Positions 1 to 11,260 of a stretch of DNA of 64,000 nucleotides are shown piece after piece. The notes below the pieces were generated by a model that saw nothing but the letters and a program-made list of their open reading frames with translations, was not told where the DNA came from and made no database searches. The DNA comes from Lathyrus oleraceus (Eukaryota > Streptophyta > Magnoliopsida > Fabales > Fabaceae): the NCBI RefSeq assembly GCF_024323335.1, contig NC_066583.1, forward strand, positions 278,151,910-278,215,909, in the 5' to 3' direction. How positions within the stretch are numbered: the first letter of the stretch is position 1; every line of letters begins with the position of its first letter. The translations under genes were made by a program, and so were the position numbers.

Positions 1-570
1 ATTTTTACGGTAACCTTTTGATGTGTTTAATGCTTTCTCTTTCGGGCCAATCGAGATTGTTTTATGGTTATCAATTAGGTTGGACCGCCATTGATAAGGT
101 TTTCATAAGGTTACTCTACAGTAGATATCACCTAGGACTAGGGATACCCTGTATGAAACAGAGTATTCTTGATATAATAAAGCTTAACTTCACCTTAATT
201 GCATATAGACATAGAAATTAGGGTAGAATGATTAAAGGTTTTCTCGCCAAGGACTTGGGAGAAAATACCCTTGAGAACTGGTAGTAATTGATATTTGTTA
301 ATGCAATAGTGACTCAGAGTTGTTATAGGGATAAATCATACACCTTCCCTAGCATTGTTCCTTTTACCCTGCAAACCCTTATTTTCTTTCTTATTTGCCT
401 TTGCCTTTATTTTTATATTTTTACATCTAAAAACCAAATTAATACTTTTTGTTTAATTGAATGATAATTTGAACTCGATATTGACATGCAGTCCTTGAGA
501 TCGACATTCGGGGAATTTCCCCATTATTACTATAAAAGGCAAAATAGTACACTTGTTATTTTCCCGATCA
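1..570 (+). mobile_element. Athila-type gypsy 5' LTR, left part outside the window
   Basis: This stretch aligns without net gaps to 18478-19047, with about 27 mismatches counted by eye (about 95% identity). The terminal CCGATCA is followed seven bases later by a primer-binding site, which fixes the LTR end at 570. The 3' copy is 1441 bp, so about 870 bp of this LTR lie left of the window, including its palindrome array and TATA box. The divergence makes this the older of the two nested insertions. Confidence 0.9.
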
Positions 571-576
571 AGTTCT

Positions 577-595
577 TGGCGTCGTTGCCGGGGAC
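577..595 (+). other. Primer-binding site of the Athila-type element
   Basis: The bases tggcgtcgttgccggggac lie just after the 5' LTR. Plant Athila and related gypsy elements usually carry a tRNA-Asp-like primer site reading TGGCGCCGTTGCCGGGGA, and this copy differs from it by one C-to-T change. It marks the start of minus-strand DNA synthesis and the 5' end of the internal region. Confidence 0.8.
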
Positions 596-690
596 TGCCA
601 GAATATAGAGTTTAATTTTAAATTCAATTAAAATGTTGTTGCTCTGCAATAAAATTATTTTTCTGTCATTTATAATTTACTAATTTGTGT

Positions 691-2466
691 ATGCGAGGAG
701 AACCCTCAGCTGAATTTCTTTTTGACGCAGAAATCGAGAGAACCCTTCACTGAAGATGCAGAAACCAAAGAGTGGATTCCAAAGAAGAAAGTACCTCTGA
801 TCACTCAGAAGTCAAAGAACCAATGGTTGAGATTCCTTCAATTCCACCTCCTCCACCTCCGAAAGACTCCTAGGTGACTATGGAGGTGCAAACGCACCGG
901 GTGGTCGACTGACCATTGTCAACCAATTGGTGGATGTGACTAATTTTCAACTACATCCAAGCATAATTAATCAATTGGAAAGAAACCCTTTTATTAGAAA
1001 GGTTAATGAAGATGCCAACAAACACCTGCAAAGATTTCTAACCATGAGCACCACATTGAAAATTGATGGTCATACTGATGAAGCAAAGAAATTAAGAATG
1101 TTCTCGTTCACCTTAGCTAAAGATGCGGAAGAGTGGTTCAACTCTCTTCCAGCCGGCATTATCACATCATGGGAAGAGATGGAAACTGCATTCTTAAATG
1201 AGTACTTTCCAGCATCAGTATTCCTAAGGAAAAGGTATGAAATCCTTAATTTCAAACAGAAGGATGGTGAATCATTGGGAGACGCCTACAAAAGATTCAA
1301 AAGCGTCTTAGTAGCGTGTCCAACTCATAATATGGATCAGACCGAACAAATGCAGATGTTCGTTAATGGGCTGAAAATAAAAACAAAACAGTTGATTGAT
1401 ACAGCAGTCGGTGGCTCAACAAATTTCTCAACAGCCACTGGTTTTAAGAGGATTATTGAAGCAATAATTGCCAATGAGCATCTAGAATTATACGACAGGT
1501 GTACTAGTCACCCAGAGGGGTGATTGATCTAAAATTAGAGACAAATAAAATCAATCTGGAAGACACAGTTGCTGCCGAAGTAGATAAGAAGTTGAAGGCT
1601 ATGAATATAGGTACTCAACAGATAGCTCAGGTACAACTGGCTCAGGCTAGCACTTGTGAAATCTGTAATGGACCTCATCACACAGTCTATTGCTTTGCTA
1701 CCCCCCAACAAATTGAAGAGATCAAATTCTTGAAGCAGAATAATCCCTACTCTAACACTTACAACCCAAGTTGGAAGAATCATCCAAATTTCTCCTAGAA
1801 AGATCAGAGAGGGAATGTTCCGCAGCAAGGTAGAGGGTAATATCAGACTCAGTATCAATAACAACAGCAATAACAGGCACCTAAAAAGGCCATTGAAAAA
1901 TTAGCCGCCCACAGCATGCAGTTTCAAGAAGAAACCAGGACTAATCAGAAAAACACCACTGCCTCCATAAAAAATCTCGAAGTCCAAATGGGTCAGATAG
2001 CACAATAGTTAGCTTCAAATTCTCAAGCCCCGGGTACCCTACCTAGTGGTACGGTAACAAATCTGCGGGAACATAACACTGTTAACGCTGTCATATCCCG
2101 GAGTGGGAAGTCAACAGAGGAAAACAGTATGGTAAAGATGGATTGTTAGAAGTTGATTTAGAAATCAAGGAAACCAAAGACCAAGATGAATAAGTGATAC
2201 TACCACCTGTCAAGGAGAAAGAAAAGGTTCCAAAACCAGTCATCAAACTCCCTTACCCTCCAAGACAGAAGAAGAAAGATCAACATGAAAAAAAAATTGA
2301 GAGGTTCCTGGAAATGTTCAAAAAGCTTGAAATAAACATTCATCTTTCTGAGGCATTAGAACAAATGTCAATATATGCCAAGTTCATGAAAGACATCATC
2401 TCCAAGAAGCGTTCCACTGATATAGACCCGGTCATCCTAACTGAAACATGCAGTGCCATTCTCTAA
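691..2466 (+). pseudogene. Athila-lineage gag, degenerate
   Basis: The first plausible start is the ATG at 691. That frame meets a TGA at 751-753, then shifts near 870. The gag core (about 927-1523) has the features of plant retrotransposon gag: a hydrophobic helix region ending in AEEWFNSLP, then TSWEEMETAFLNEYFP. A second shift near 1510 leads into a CCHC-like knuckle (CEICNGPHHTVYC, about 1658-1696). Further stops at about 1796, 1870 and 2149 precede a lysine-rich block (2194-2466) typical of the Athila gag-protease junction. Gag would form the virus-like particle, but no intact product is possible. A TAA at 2464-2466 ends this block and recurs in the second copy near 10478. Confidence 0.85.
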
Positions 2467-2644
2467 GGCACGAAAATCATAGTGAAAAAGAAAGATAGTG
2501 GATCGATTACTATTCCATGCACTATAGGTGATAGAAAATTCAAGAAGGCTCTGATTGACTTAGGAGCAAGTGTAAGCTTGATGCCACTATCCATCTATAA
2601 GAAATTAGGTATTGGCATCGTTCAAGATACTCGAATGACACTTC
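2421..2644 (+). repeat. Left copy of a 224-bp duplication of Athila protease sequence
   Basis: From tatagacccggtc to gatactcgaatgacacttc this matches 10434-10657 with only a few substitutions. It holds the gag end, the shared TAA stop and the protease core with its DLGAS motif, and is cut off abruptly by the copia LTR. The two copies flank the nested copia as direct repeats. A normal integration would leave about 5 bp. Confidence 0.9.
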
Positions 2645-4008
2645 TATAAGCCCTAGAGGCCAATACTTTTGGTACTTGTATCGAATTATTTATTAATTAA
2701 TAAAAAGGCTTTTTCTTTATTATGGTTGATTAATAAAGTCCCTGGAATAGATAGTCCGTTTAATGTATTAAGTGTGACTTAATCATGAGAGCACATTAAA
2801 CATAAGGACAATATTCTTAAAGTATCTGTAGTCGAGCTTTAGTGTGAAGTGGGATAACATTAAAGCATTAAGACTATTATGTTTGTAGACTGATGATCAC
2901 ATCTCATGGATCATGGATAAAGAGTTATCAAGTCTTAAACATAGGCATGAATATTAAGAGTAATATTTATACCGGATTGACCCGCTATGAGAATACTATA
3001 TAGAAAGTTATGCAAAGTGTCATAAGTTATTCTCATGGTGATAATAGTGTATACCATTCTTCGACCTGAAACCACTATGGATCCTAGATGTAGAGTCGAG
3101 TGCTTTATTGCTGATCCAACGTTGTCCGTAACTGGATAACCATAAAGACAGTTGATGGGTACTCCACGAAGCATGATGAGGGACATAAGTGTCCTAGATG
3201 GAATTTGCCCATCCTGCATAACAGGATAAATGTCTATGGGCCCAATATTGAACTGGACAAGGATGACACGGTCTATACCTTGTGTTCAATATAGACATAA
3301 GGGCAAAGGGGTAATTATACACATAATTATTATCACAGGAGGTTTTGTCAGATCACATGACATTTTCGTGTCTTGGGTAGCAATGATGTGTTGCTAGATA
3401 CCGCTCACTGTTTATTATGTTAAATGCGTGATTTAATATAATTGCCAACATCGCGAAAACCTACAGGGTCACACACAAAGGACGGATTGATGAGAGATAG
3501 AGTAACTGAGGAACATCGTAAGGTACGGTGCACTTAAGTGGAATACGAAACATGGTAAGGTACCAAATACTTAAGTGATTTTGGCATATTATGAGATATG
3601 GGCCAAAATACACTTAAGTGGGCTTTTTAGCTTGAAGCCCACACAAGTGGTTCTATAAATAGAATCCCTTGGGTAGAAGCATTGTCACTCCACTCAGACT
3701 CAACTCAAGTGAAGACTTGGAATTTCGTTTCCCTCTCTCTCTCACTCAAAGTCTTCATTCGTACCAGCTAGCACTAAGATTGAAGGAACCCGTTCGTGTG
3801 GACTGAGTAGAGACGTTGTCATCGTTCAACGTTCGTGATCGCTTCGTGGATTTGTATCCAAGGTTTTGATCGTTACAAGAAATCTGCACCAAAGGTTTGA
3901 ATCGCCACAAGAGGTAACAATTCTATCACTGATCATGCCCATTCGTAAGGATCACTAAATGGAGAAAATTTTAAATTCCGTTGCGCCTTGGATGGCCATT
4001 CTCCTTCA
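2645..4008 (+). mobile_element. Nested copia 5' LTR, lacking its first six bases
   Basis: It aligns end to end with 9070-10433 (both 1364 bp) with about 35 mismatches, so about 97.4% identity by eye. The 3' LTR begins TGTTGGTGTAAGCCC, but here the Athila sequence runs directly into tataagccc, so the leading TGTTGG is missing. The end is ...CTTCA at 4008. A TATAAATA box lies at 3654-3661. Confidence 0.92.
3654..3661 (+). promoter_or_regulatory. TATA box in nested copia 5' LTR
   Basis: TATAAATA lies about 355 bp before the LTR end and is conserved at 10079-10086 in the 3' LTR. It is the likely core promoter for the element's genomic RNA. Confidence 0.6.
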
Positions 4009-4009
4009 G

Positions 4010-4022
4010 TGGTATCAGAGCC
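4010..4022 (+). other. Primer-binding site of nested copia (initiator Met tRNA)
   Basis: TGGTATCAGAGCC lies one base after the LTR end. It is the standard Ty1/copia site complementary to the 3' end of initiator methionine tRNA. Confidence 0.93.
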
Positions 4023-4439
4023 ACTTACGAAACCATGAATCTGATAACTGTTTTTGTTCTGTAATAATATGATTAAATACAGAATGAATCAAAGATTAAG
4101 TTGAGATCGATCAAGTTATATATATATATATATGATATATGTAATCCTGATGCAAAATACATTATATATGATATAGTGTTCTCGTTTCGTTCATTCAAAC
4201 ACTCAATGATTGTTTTTCTTTGAGAGATCAATGATCGTTTGCTTCTTGATCCGACATTAGTATGCTGAAGCAATGGCGTGTTGATCAATCATACTGAATT
4301 AACAATCGAGATGTGTTTGATAGTCTGAAATTGGTGCATCAGGGTTAGTGACGGCACAAGGGTTGTGTTGTCAAAGAGTTATGCGATTGGGGTTATGACT
4401 GCACAAGAGTTGTGCTTTCTAAACACTTTTTGGAACAGT

Positions 4440-4695
4440 GTTAACCGGTTAACGCGTATGGTTAACCGGTTAACGCAATACGAAATAAAACTTTTGAGTT
4501 TTTCAAACAGTGTTAACCGGTTAACGCTTTTGGTTAACCGGTTAACGCAAGACGGAAAACAGTTTTCCAAGAGATTTTCAAACAGTGTTAACCGGTTAAC
4601 GCATTTGGTTAACCGGTTAACGCAAGACAGAAAACAATTTTTGAACAGATTTCAAACAGTGTTAACCGGTTAACGCATATGGTTAACCGGTTAAC
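4440..4695 (+). repeat. Array of eight GTTAACCGGTTAAC palindromes
   Basis: The 14-bp perfect palindrome GTTAACCGGTTAAC starts at 4440, 4461, 4512, 4533, 4587, 4608, 4661 and 4682. It occurs as four pairs, each pair 21 bp apart, and the pairs recur every 72-75 bp. Each palindrome is followed by GC, and the spacers are more variable than the palindromes. Confidence 0.95.
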
Positions 4696-5320
4696 GCAAG
4701 GCAAAATTCACCCGTTCGGCTAACTCAGTGCTTTAAAAGTATCAAGTGTTGATGCGAAAAATGACGTCGATTTTAAATGAATTGTTCATTAAAATTTCGG
4801 CTTTGCGTAGTGTGATCGGTCGTCGAGATTTAATTTAATTTTAATTAATTAAAGGAATTAATAATAATAATAATAATAATAAAGTGTTTATTATTGTTTT
4901 GTGGTGATCGGTTATGGCCTTAGTTTTCCTTTATTTTGCTTTGGGTTTTAAAATACGACCTGCGTGTCGTGCCTCTCTCTTAATCTCCCAAATGTAACTT
5001 CTTTTCTCATCTCACTCCCTCGTATGTAAAACGAGTTTCTTTCATGTAATGTTATGACATGAAGAAAGCAAAGAAGTTAGTGCCAAAGGAGGACAACCTT
5101 GAAGATCTTGCTTGGAGAAGCTTAGATCGTTGTTAGGTTAGCTTAGGTTCTCTCATTGGCTTGGGAGAACAATTGCACTAGGGGCCATAACTGTTTCATT
5201 ATGTATGTATGTATGTTGATGCATGTGAATGTATGTTGATGCATGTGAGAGACGGTTTATATGATAAACAAGCCGGTGAGATCAGAAAAATTGCAATTCC
5301 CTCAAATTAAATATTAAGTT

Positions 5321-5658
5321 TATGCTTTCCAAGTTTTAACACTCATCAAGACTAATATCGGATAATGTAGGTTTCGCCTACGCGAGGTGCATGATCTATA
5401 TATTAGTAAGGTGCGATGGGATAATTGTAATATCCAACTGTTAAAACAATGGGTCAAACTTAACTAAACAAATTATGAGAATATTATATATGTTTGCTTT
5501 CCAAGTTTTAGCACTCATCAAGACTAGTATCGAATAATATAGGTTTCGCCTACGCGAGGTGCATGTTTTGTATTAGTTAAGGTGCGATGGGATAATTGTA
5601 ATATCCAACTGCTAAAACGATGAGTCAAACTTAATTATAATTTTATTATATATGTTTA
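5321..5658 (+). repeat. Tandem duplication in copia leader (two units of about 170 bp)
   Basis: Unit 1 (5321-5491) and unit 2 (5492-5658) both run from a gctttccaagttttarcac block, through ggtttcgcctacgcgaggtg and ggtgcgatgggataattgt, to a ttatatatgttt tail. They differ by scattered substitutions and small gaps. Confidence 0.85.
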
Positions 5659-5978
5659 GAAGCAAGAGTTGGGAATGATCCATATGATGGATTGGAATAA
5701 GGAGTTATTCACCCAACTGAAATTTTTGAGAGTTGTATGAGATACAATTGGAAGGAGTTCCTACCTAAATAACCTAGTTTTGTGTAATCCGCCTACGCGG
5801 ACTTAGAACGAAGTGAAATATGGGTCTCGATCCACTAGAAAATCTTCCAACGGGATTTTCCGAATCAAATGATGAGGGTCATTTGTTTTGAGTAAAATAG
5901 TGGGAGCATATTTAATTAAAGGCCTAATTAAATATGTCAATGATACTTATATTTTCATTAATCCTTATGTAGATTACC

Positions 5979-8900
5979 ATGACAGCAAACACCTCTAACA
6001 ACATTTTGCGATCAATCCTTGATAAGGAAAAATTGTCTGGGACAAATTTTCTGGATTGGCACCGAAACCTGAGGATTGTCCTCAAACATGATAAAAAGTT
6101 GTATGTCTTGGAGACACCTGTTCCTGAAGAGGAACCTCCTAGTTCTGCACCTAAGGCAGAAAGAGATGCTTATAAGAAGCATGTCGATGATGCCAATGAA
6201 ACTGCTTGTCTCATGCTAGCTACCATGAACTCAGAATTGCAAAAGCAACATGAGAACATGGCAGCGTTCGATATGATCGAACACCTGAAAATGCTCTATC
6301 AAGAGCAAGCAAGGCATGAGAGGTTTGAACTTTCAAAAGCCCTTTTTCAAGGCAAGTTAGCTGAGGGAGCCCCTGTAGGTCCCCATGTACTCAAGATGAT
6401 TGGGTATGTGGAAAACCTTGAGAGATTGGGTTTTCCCCTCGGAAAGGAACTTGCGACTGATTTGATCTTGCAATCGTTGCCAGATGGGTTCAGTTAATTT
6501 ATCCTAAACTTCAATATGAATGATATGGACAAATCGCTTCCTGAACTGCTCGCCATGTTAAGAACTGCCGAGCAGAATCTGAAGTCAAAAGGGAAGTCCA
6601 TTCTGATGATCGGAAATGGAAAGAGACAGAACAAAAGGCCCACTAAGCAGGGTGATAAAGGGAAAGGCAAGGAAGTTGCCAAACCCAAACCCACCGTTGC
6701 TACTTTAAAGCCTAGTGGAGGCATAGCAAAAGAAGGCACCTGCTTCCATTGCGGTAAGACCGGACACTGGAAGAGAAACTGTCCAAAGTATCTGGAAGAT
6801 AAGAAGAATGGAGTAGAGACTTCAACTTCAGGTATTTTTGTTATTAAAATTAATTTATCTACTTCTGCATCATGGGTATTAGATACTGGATGCGGTTCTC
6901 ACATTTGTACAAATGTGCAGGGACTAAAAATGAGTAGAGATTTGGCAAAAGGTGAAGTCGACCTACGAGTTGGCTATGGAGCAAAGGTTGCTGCTTTAGC
7001 CGTAGGAACTTATGTATTGACTTTACCTAGTGGTTTAATAATTCAGTTAGAGAACTGTTATTATGTACCTGCAATTAGCAGGAATATTATTTCCATTTCT
7101 TGTTTGGACAAGTTCGGTTTTTCATTCATAATAAAGAACAATTGTTGTTCAATTTATTTGAATGATATATTCTATTCTACTGCTCAAATGAACAATGGAT
7201 TATATGTCCTTGATCTTGAAATGCCAGTTTATAACATTAATACTAAAAGGATGAAACCTAATGAGTTAAATCCAACTTACCTTTGGCATTGTCGATTAGG
7301 CCACATAAATGAGGAACACATTTCCAAACTCTATAAAGATGGACTGTTGGACTCTTTTGATTATGAATCATATGAGACATGCAGATCTTGTTTAATTGGA
7401 AAGATGACAAAGTCTCCATTCACAGGAAAAGGTGAAAGAGCTAATGATCTTTTGGCCGTCATACATACTGATGTATTTGGACCACTGAACATACCAGCCA
7501 GAGAAGGTTTTCAATACTTCATCACATCCACTGATGATTTCAGTAGATATGGTTATGTGTATTTAATGAAACACAAATCAGAATCCTTTGAAAAGTTCAA
7601 GGAATTCAAGAATGAAGTACAAAACCAACTAGGTAAGAATATTAAAACTCTTCGATCGGATCGAGGTGGTGAGTATTTAAGCCTAGAGTTTGATGACCAT
7701 CTGAAAGAGTGTGGGATCCTATCCCAACTCACTCCTCATGGAACACCCCAATGGAATGGTGTATCTGAGAGAAGAAATCGAACCCTGTTAGACATGGTCC
7801 GATCCATGATGAGTCACGCCGATCTTCCAAACTCCTTTTGGGGATATGCACTATTGACAGCAGCTTACACACTTAACCGTGTTCCATCCAAAAAGGTTGA
7901 AAAGACACCATATGAGATATGGAGTGGTAAGAAACCACATATGTCTTACATGAAGATTTGGGGTTGCGAAGTTTATGTGAAACGACAAATTTCAACTAAG
8001 CTTGAGCCCAAATCTGACAAATGCTTATTTGTGAGGTATCCTAAAGAAACAAGAGGGTATCACTTCTATAATCCTTCTGAGGGCAAAGTGTTTGTCGCTC
8101 GAACTGGAGTTTTCCTAGAAAAGGATTTTATTTCCAAAGGAATCAGTGGGAGGAAAGTAGAGCTTGAAGAAATTAAAGAATCACAAGGCATTGATACACC
8201 TATGGATGAATAAGAGCAGGAAACACAAATAGTTGTGTAAGAGCAACCTGCTCAAGTAGAACAAGACCATCGTAGGTCAGGGAGGATACGTCACCTACCT
8301 GAGATATATGGATATCTGATCAAGGTGATGTATTACTCATGGATTCATCAAAATGAAGATGAGCCTTGTGTCTACAAGAAGGTTAGTGGGAGCATGATCG
8401 TGTTCCTGGTATTATATGTAGATGACATATTACTCATTGGAAACGATATCCCTACCCTGCAACAAGTAAAGTCTTGGTTGGGGAAATGCTTTTCTATGAA
8501 GGACCTAGGTGAAGCAGCCTATAAATTAGGAATCAGAATCTATAGAGATAGATCACAAAATGCTTGGCCTAAGTCAGAGTACATAGACAAAGTGCTGAGA
8601 CGCTTTAATATGAATGGTTCCAATGGTTATGTGTTTTGCTTAAATGGTAGCGCTGTGAGCTACAAAAGTTCAAAGCAAGATACAGTTGTTGATTCTACAA
8701 CCGAGGCCGAGTATATTGCTGCCTCAAGTGCAGCAAAGGAAGTTGTTTGGATCAACAGTTCCTTAGTGAACTTGGCATAGTCCCTAGCATTGTGGATCTC
8801 ATTGGTCTCTATTATGATAACAATGGTGCTATCGCACAAGCTAAGGAGCCTAGATCTCACCAACGATCCAAACACATACTTAGGCGTTATCATCTCATTC

Positions 8901-9049
8901 AAGAGATAATAGATAGAGGAGATGTGAAAATATGTAGAGTACCTACACTTGACAATATTGCTGACCCACTAACAAAGCCTCTTGCGCAGCAGAAGCGTGA
9001 TGGCCATACTAGATCAATGGGCATCAGGGGTATGCCTGATTGGCTCTAG
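5979..9049 (+). pseudogene. Ty1/copia gag-pol of nested element, internally deleted
   Basis: The ATG at 5979 opens a copia gag (LSGTNFLDWHRNL). One nonsense codon (TAA, 6495-6497) interrupts it, and the same frame continues to 8213. In order: a CCHC knuckle (CFHCGKTGHWKRNC, about 6738-6783), the protease motif LDTGCGSH (about 6880), the gag-pre-integrase zinc region, and integrase with HTD, SDRGGEY and NGVSERRN supplying the D, D and E. Reverse transcriptase is mostly missing: after GYLI (about 8320) the sequence jumps to a fragment holding YVDD (about 8415). A second deletion near 8615 joins RT to the RNase H tail (STTEAEYIA), and a frameshift near 8750 puts the end in another frame, stopping at 9047-9049. 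Motif A of RT is gone, so the element cannot copy itself; it could only have moved with help. Confidence 0.92.
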
Positions 9050-9053
9050 TGCT

Positions 9054-9063
9054 AGTGGGAGAT
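9054..9063 (+). other. Polypurine tract of nested copia
   Basis: AGTGGGAGAT directly precedes the TGTTGG start of the 3' LTR and follows the pol stop by four bases. It is the expected plus-strand primer. Confidence 0.85.
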
Positions 9064-10433
9064 TGTTGGTGTAAGCCCTAGAGGCCAATACTTTTGGTAC
9101 TTGTATCGAATTATTTATTAATTAATAAAAAGGCTTTTTCTTTATTATGGTTGATTAATAAAGTCCCTGGAATAGATAGTCTGTTTAATGTATTAAGTGT
9201 GACTTAATCATGAGAGCACATTAAACATAAGGACACTATTCTTAGAGTATCCGTAGTCGAGATTTAGTGTGAAGTGGGATAACATTAAAGCATTAAGACT
9301 ATTATGTTTATAGATTGATGATCACATCTCATGGATCATGGATAAAGAGTTATAAAGTCTTAAACATAGGTATGAATATTAAGAGTAATATTTATACCGG
9401 ATTGACCCGCTATGAGAATACTATATAGAAAGTTATGCAAAGTGTCATAAGTTATTCTCATGGTGATAATAGTGTATACCACTCTTCGACCTGAAACCAC
9501 TATGGATCCTAGATGTAGAGTCGAGTGCTTTATTGTTGATCCAACATTGTCCGTAATTGGATAACCATAAAGACAGTTGATGGGTACTCCACGAAGCATG
9601 ATGAGGGACATGAGTGTCCTAGATGGAATTTGCTCATCCTGCGTAACAGGATAAATGTCTACGGGCCCAATATTGAACTGGACAAGGATGACACGGTCTA
9701 TACCTTGTGTTCAATATAGACATAAGGGCAAAGGGTTAATTATACACATAATTATTATCACCGGAGGTTTTGTCAGATCACATGACATTTTCGTGTCTTG
9801 GGTAGCAGTGATGTGTTGCTAGATACCGCTCACTGTTTATTATGTTAAATGCGTGATTTAATATAATTGCCAACATCGCGAAAACCTACAGGGTCACACA
9901 TAAAGGACGGATTGATGAGAGATAGAGTAACTGAGGAACATCGTAAGGTACGGCGCACTTAAGTGGAATACGAAATATGGTAATGTACCAAATACTTAAG
10001 TGATTTTGGCATATTATGAGATATAGGCCAAAATACACTTAAGTGGGCTTTTTAGCTTGAAGCCCGCACAAGTGGTTCTATAAATAGAATCCCTTGGGTA
10101 GAAGCATTATCACTCCACTCAGACTCAACTCAAGTGAAGACTTGGAATTTCGTTTCCCTCTCTCTCTCACTCAAAGCCTTCATTCGTACCAGCTAGCACT
10201 GAGATTGAAGGAACCCGTTCGTGTGGACTGAGTAGAGACGTTGTCATCGTTCAACGTTCGTGATCGCTCCATGGATTTGTATCCAAGGTTTTGATCGTTA
10301 CAAGAAATCTGCACCAAAGGTTTGAATCGCCACAAGAGGTAACGATTCTATCACTGATCATGCCCATTCGTAAGGATCACTAAATGGAGAAAAATGTAAA
10401 TTCCGATGCGCCTTGGATGGCCATTCTCCTTCA
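9064..10433 (+). mobile_element. Nested copia 3' LTR, complete
   Basis: 1370 bp, starting TGTTGGTGTAAG and ending CTCCTTCA, with TATAAATA at 10079-10086. It is the only complete LTR of this element. Directly after it the Athila sequence restarts at tatagaccc, 224 bp upstream of the point where the left flank stopped. Confidence 0.93.
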
Positions 10434-10657
10434 TATAGACCCGGTCATCCTAACTGAAACATGCAGTGCCATTCTCTAAGGCATGAAAATCCCAGTGAAA
10501 AAGAAAGATAGTGGATCGATTACTATTCCATGCACTATTGGTGATAGAAAATTCAAGAAGGCTCTGATTGACTTAGGAGCAAGTGTAAGCTTGATGCCGC
10601 TATCCATCTATAAGAAATTAGGTATTGGCATCGTTCAAGATACTCGAATGACACTTC
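10434..10657 (+). repeat. Right copy of the 224-bp Athila duplication
   Basis: Same sequence as 2421-2644 with a handful of differences, for example gcatgaaaatcccag here against gcacgaaaatcatag on the left. Both copies keep the TAA that ends the gag block, so they descend from the same mutated lineage. Confidence 0.9.
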
Positions 10658-11260
10658 AGTTTGCGGATCGCTCTGTTAGGCGACCCTATGGGATTGTGGA
10701 AGACGTTCTTGTAAAAATTGACAAGTTTTTTTCCCAGTTGAATTTGTCATTCTGGAAATGCCTGAAGATGAGGAGATTCCTCTCATATTGGGCATACCAT
10801 TCTTGGAAACAGGACGGTGTATGATAGACATCGAGGAAGGAACAATGACCCTCAAAGTCTATGACGAAGAGTTAAAAATAGATGTGAGGAACACAATGCA
10901 ATACAAAGATGATATTGGCACAAGCCACACTATAGAGATGATAGATCAAGTAATTGCTCAAGAAATTAAAAAGCATAGACCCTAGTCATCACTATAATGT
11001 GTCTTAAGTCTATCGATTTTTGAAAGTGATGAAGATGAAGGAGAGTCTGAGGTGCTCGCTATGATGGAAAAACAACCTAAATGGATTAGATCTAGACCAC
11101 ACTAGTGGGAAGATTTAAGACCACCACCACTATCAGATGTCACTGAAGAACCAAAAACAGGGGTAAATCTGAAGCAGCTACCAATAAATCTGAAGTATGT
11201 ATTTCTGGACACTGAGAAAAAATGCCCAGCTATTATCAATGCCAGTCTACAAAGTGTCCA
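10483..11260 (+). pseudogene. Athila-lineage aspartic protease region, frameshifted
   Basis: The frame from 10483 carries a retropepsin-like domain: IDLGASVSLMP, with the DLG form usual in Athila and its relatives in place of DTG/DSG, then the flap and ADRSVRRPYGIVEDV. A shift near 10735, at a run of seven Ts, moves the rest (EDEEIPLILGIPFL, about 10760-10800) to another frame, which ends at a TAG at 10983-10985. A degenerate linker leads into reverse transcriptase. The domain would cleave the polyprotein. Confidence 0.85.

Larger units (their letters stand above)
4023..5978 (+). other. Long untranslated leader of nested copia
   Basis: Nearly 2 kb without credible coding sequence separates the primer site from gag. 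It holds an array of perfect palindromes (4440-4695), an AAT microsatellite (about 4859-4881) and a tandem duplication of about 170 bp (5321-5658). Both strands contain short open frames here, but they only translate the palindrome array. Confidence 0.75.

Noticed and set aside
927..1523. Gag start at 927
   Set aside because: The codon there is TTG; homologous gag sequence extends upstream in the same frame and the family start fits the ATG at 691.
2935..3219. Minus-strand open frames within the copia LTRs (also 9360-9611)
   Set aside because: Present in both LTR copies with differing ends, with no family resemblance. LTR noise.
4365..4673. Open frame on the + strand with a repeated Val-Asn-Arg-Leu-Thr pattern, and its mirror on the minus strand
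   Set aside because: It only translates the palindrome array; because the palindrome reads the same on both strands, both strands give the same peptide. No other coding evidence.
4440..4695. CRISPR array
   Set aside because: Repeats are short palindromes inside a plant copia leader with unequal spacing and similar spacers; there are no cas genes and the genome is eukaryotic.
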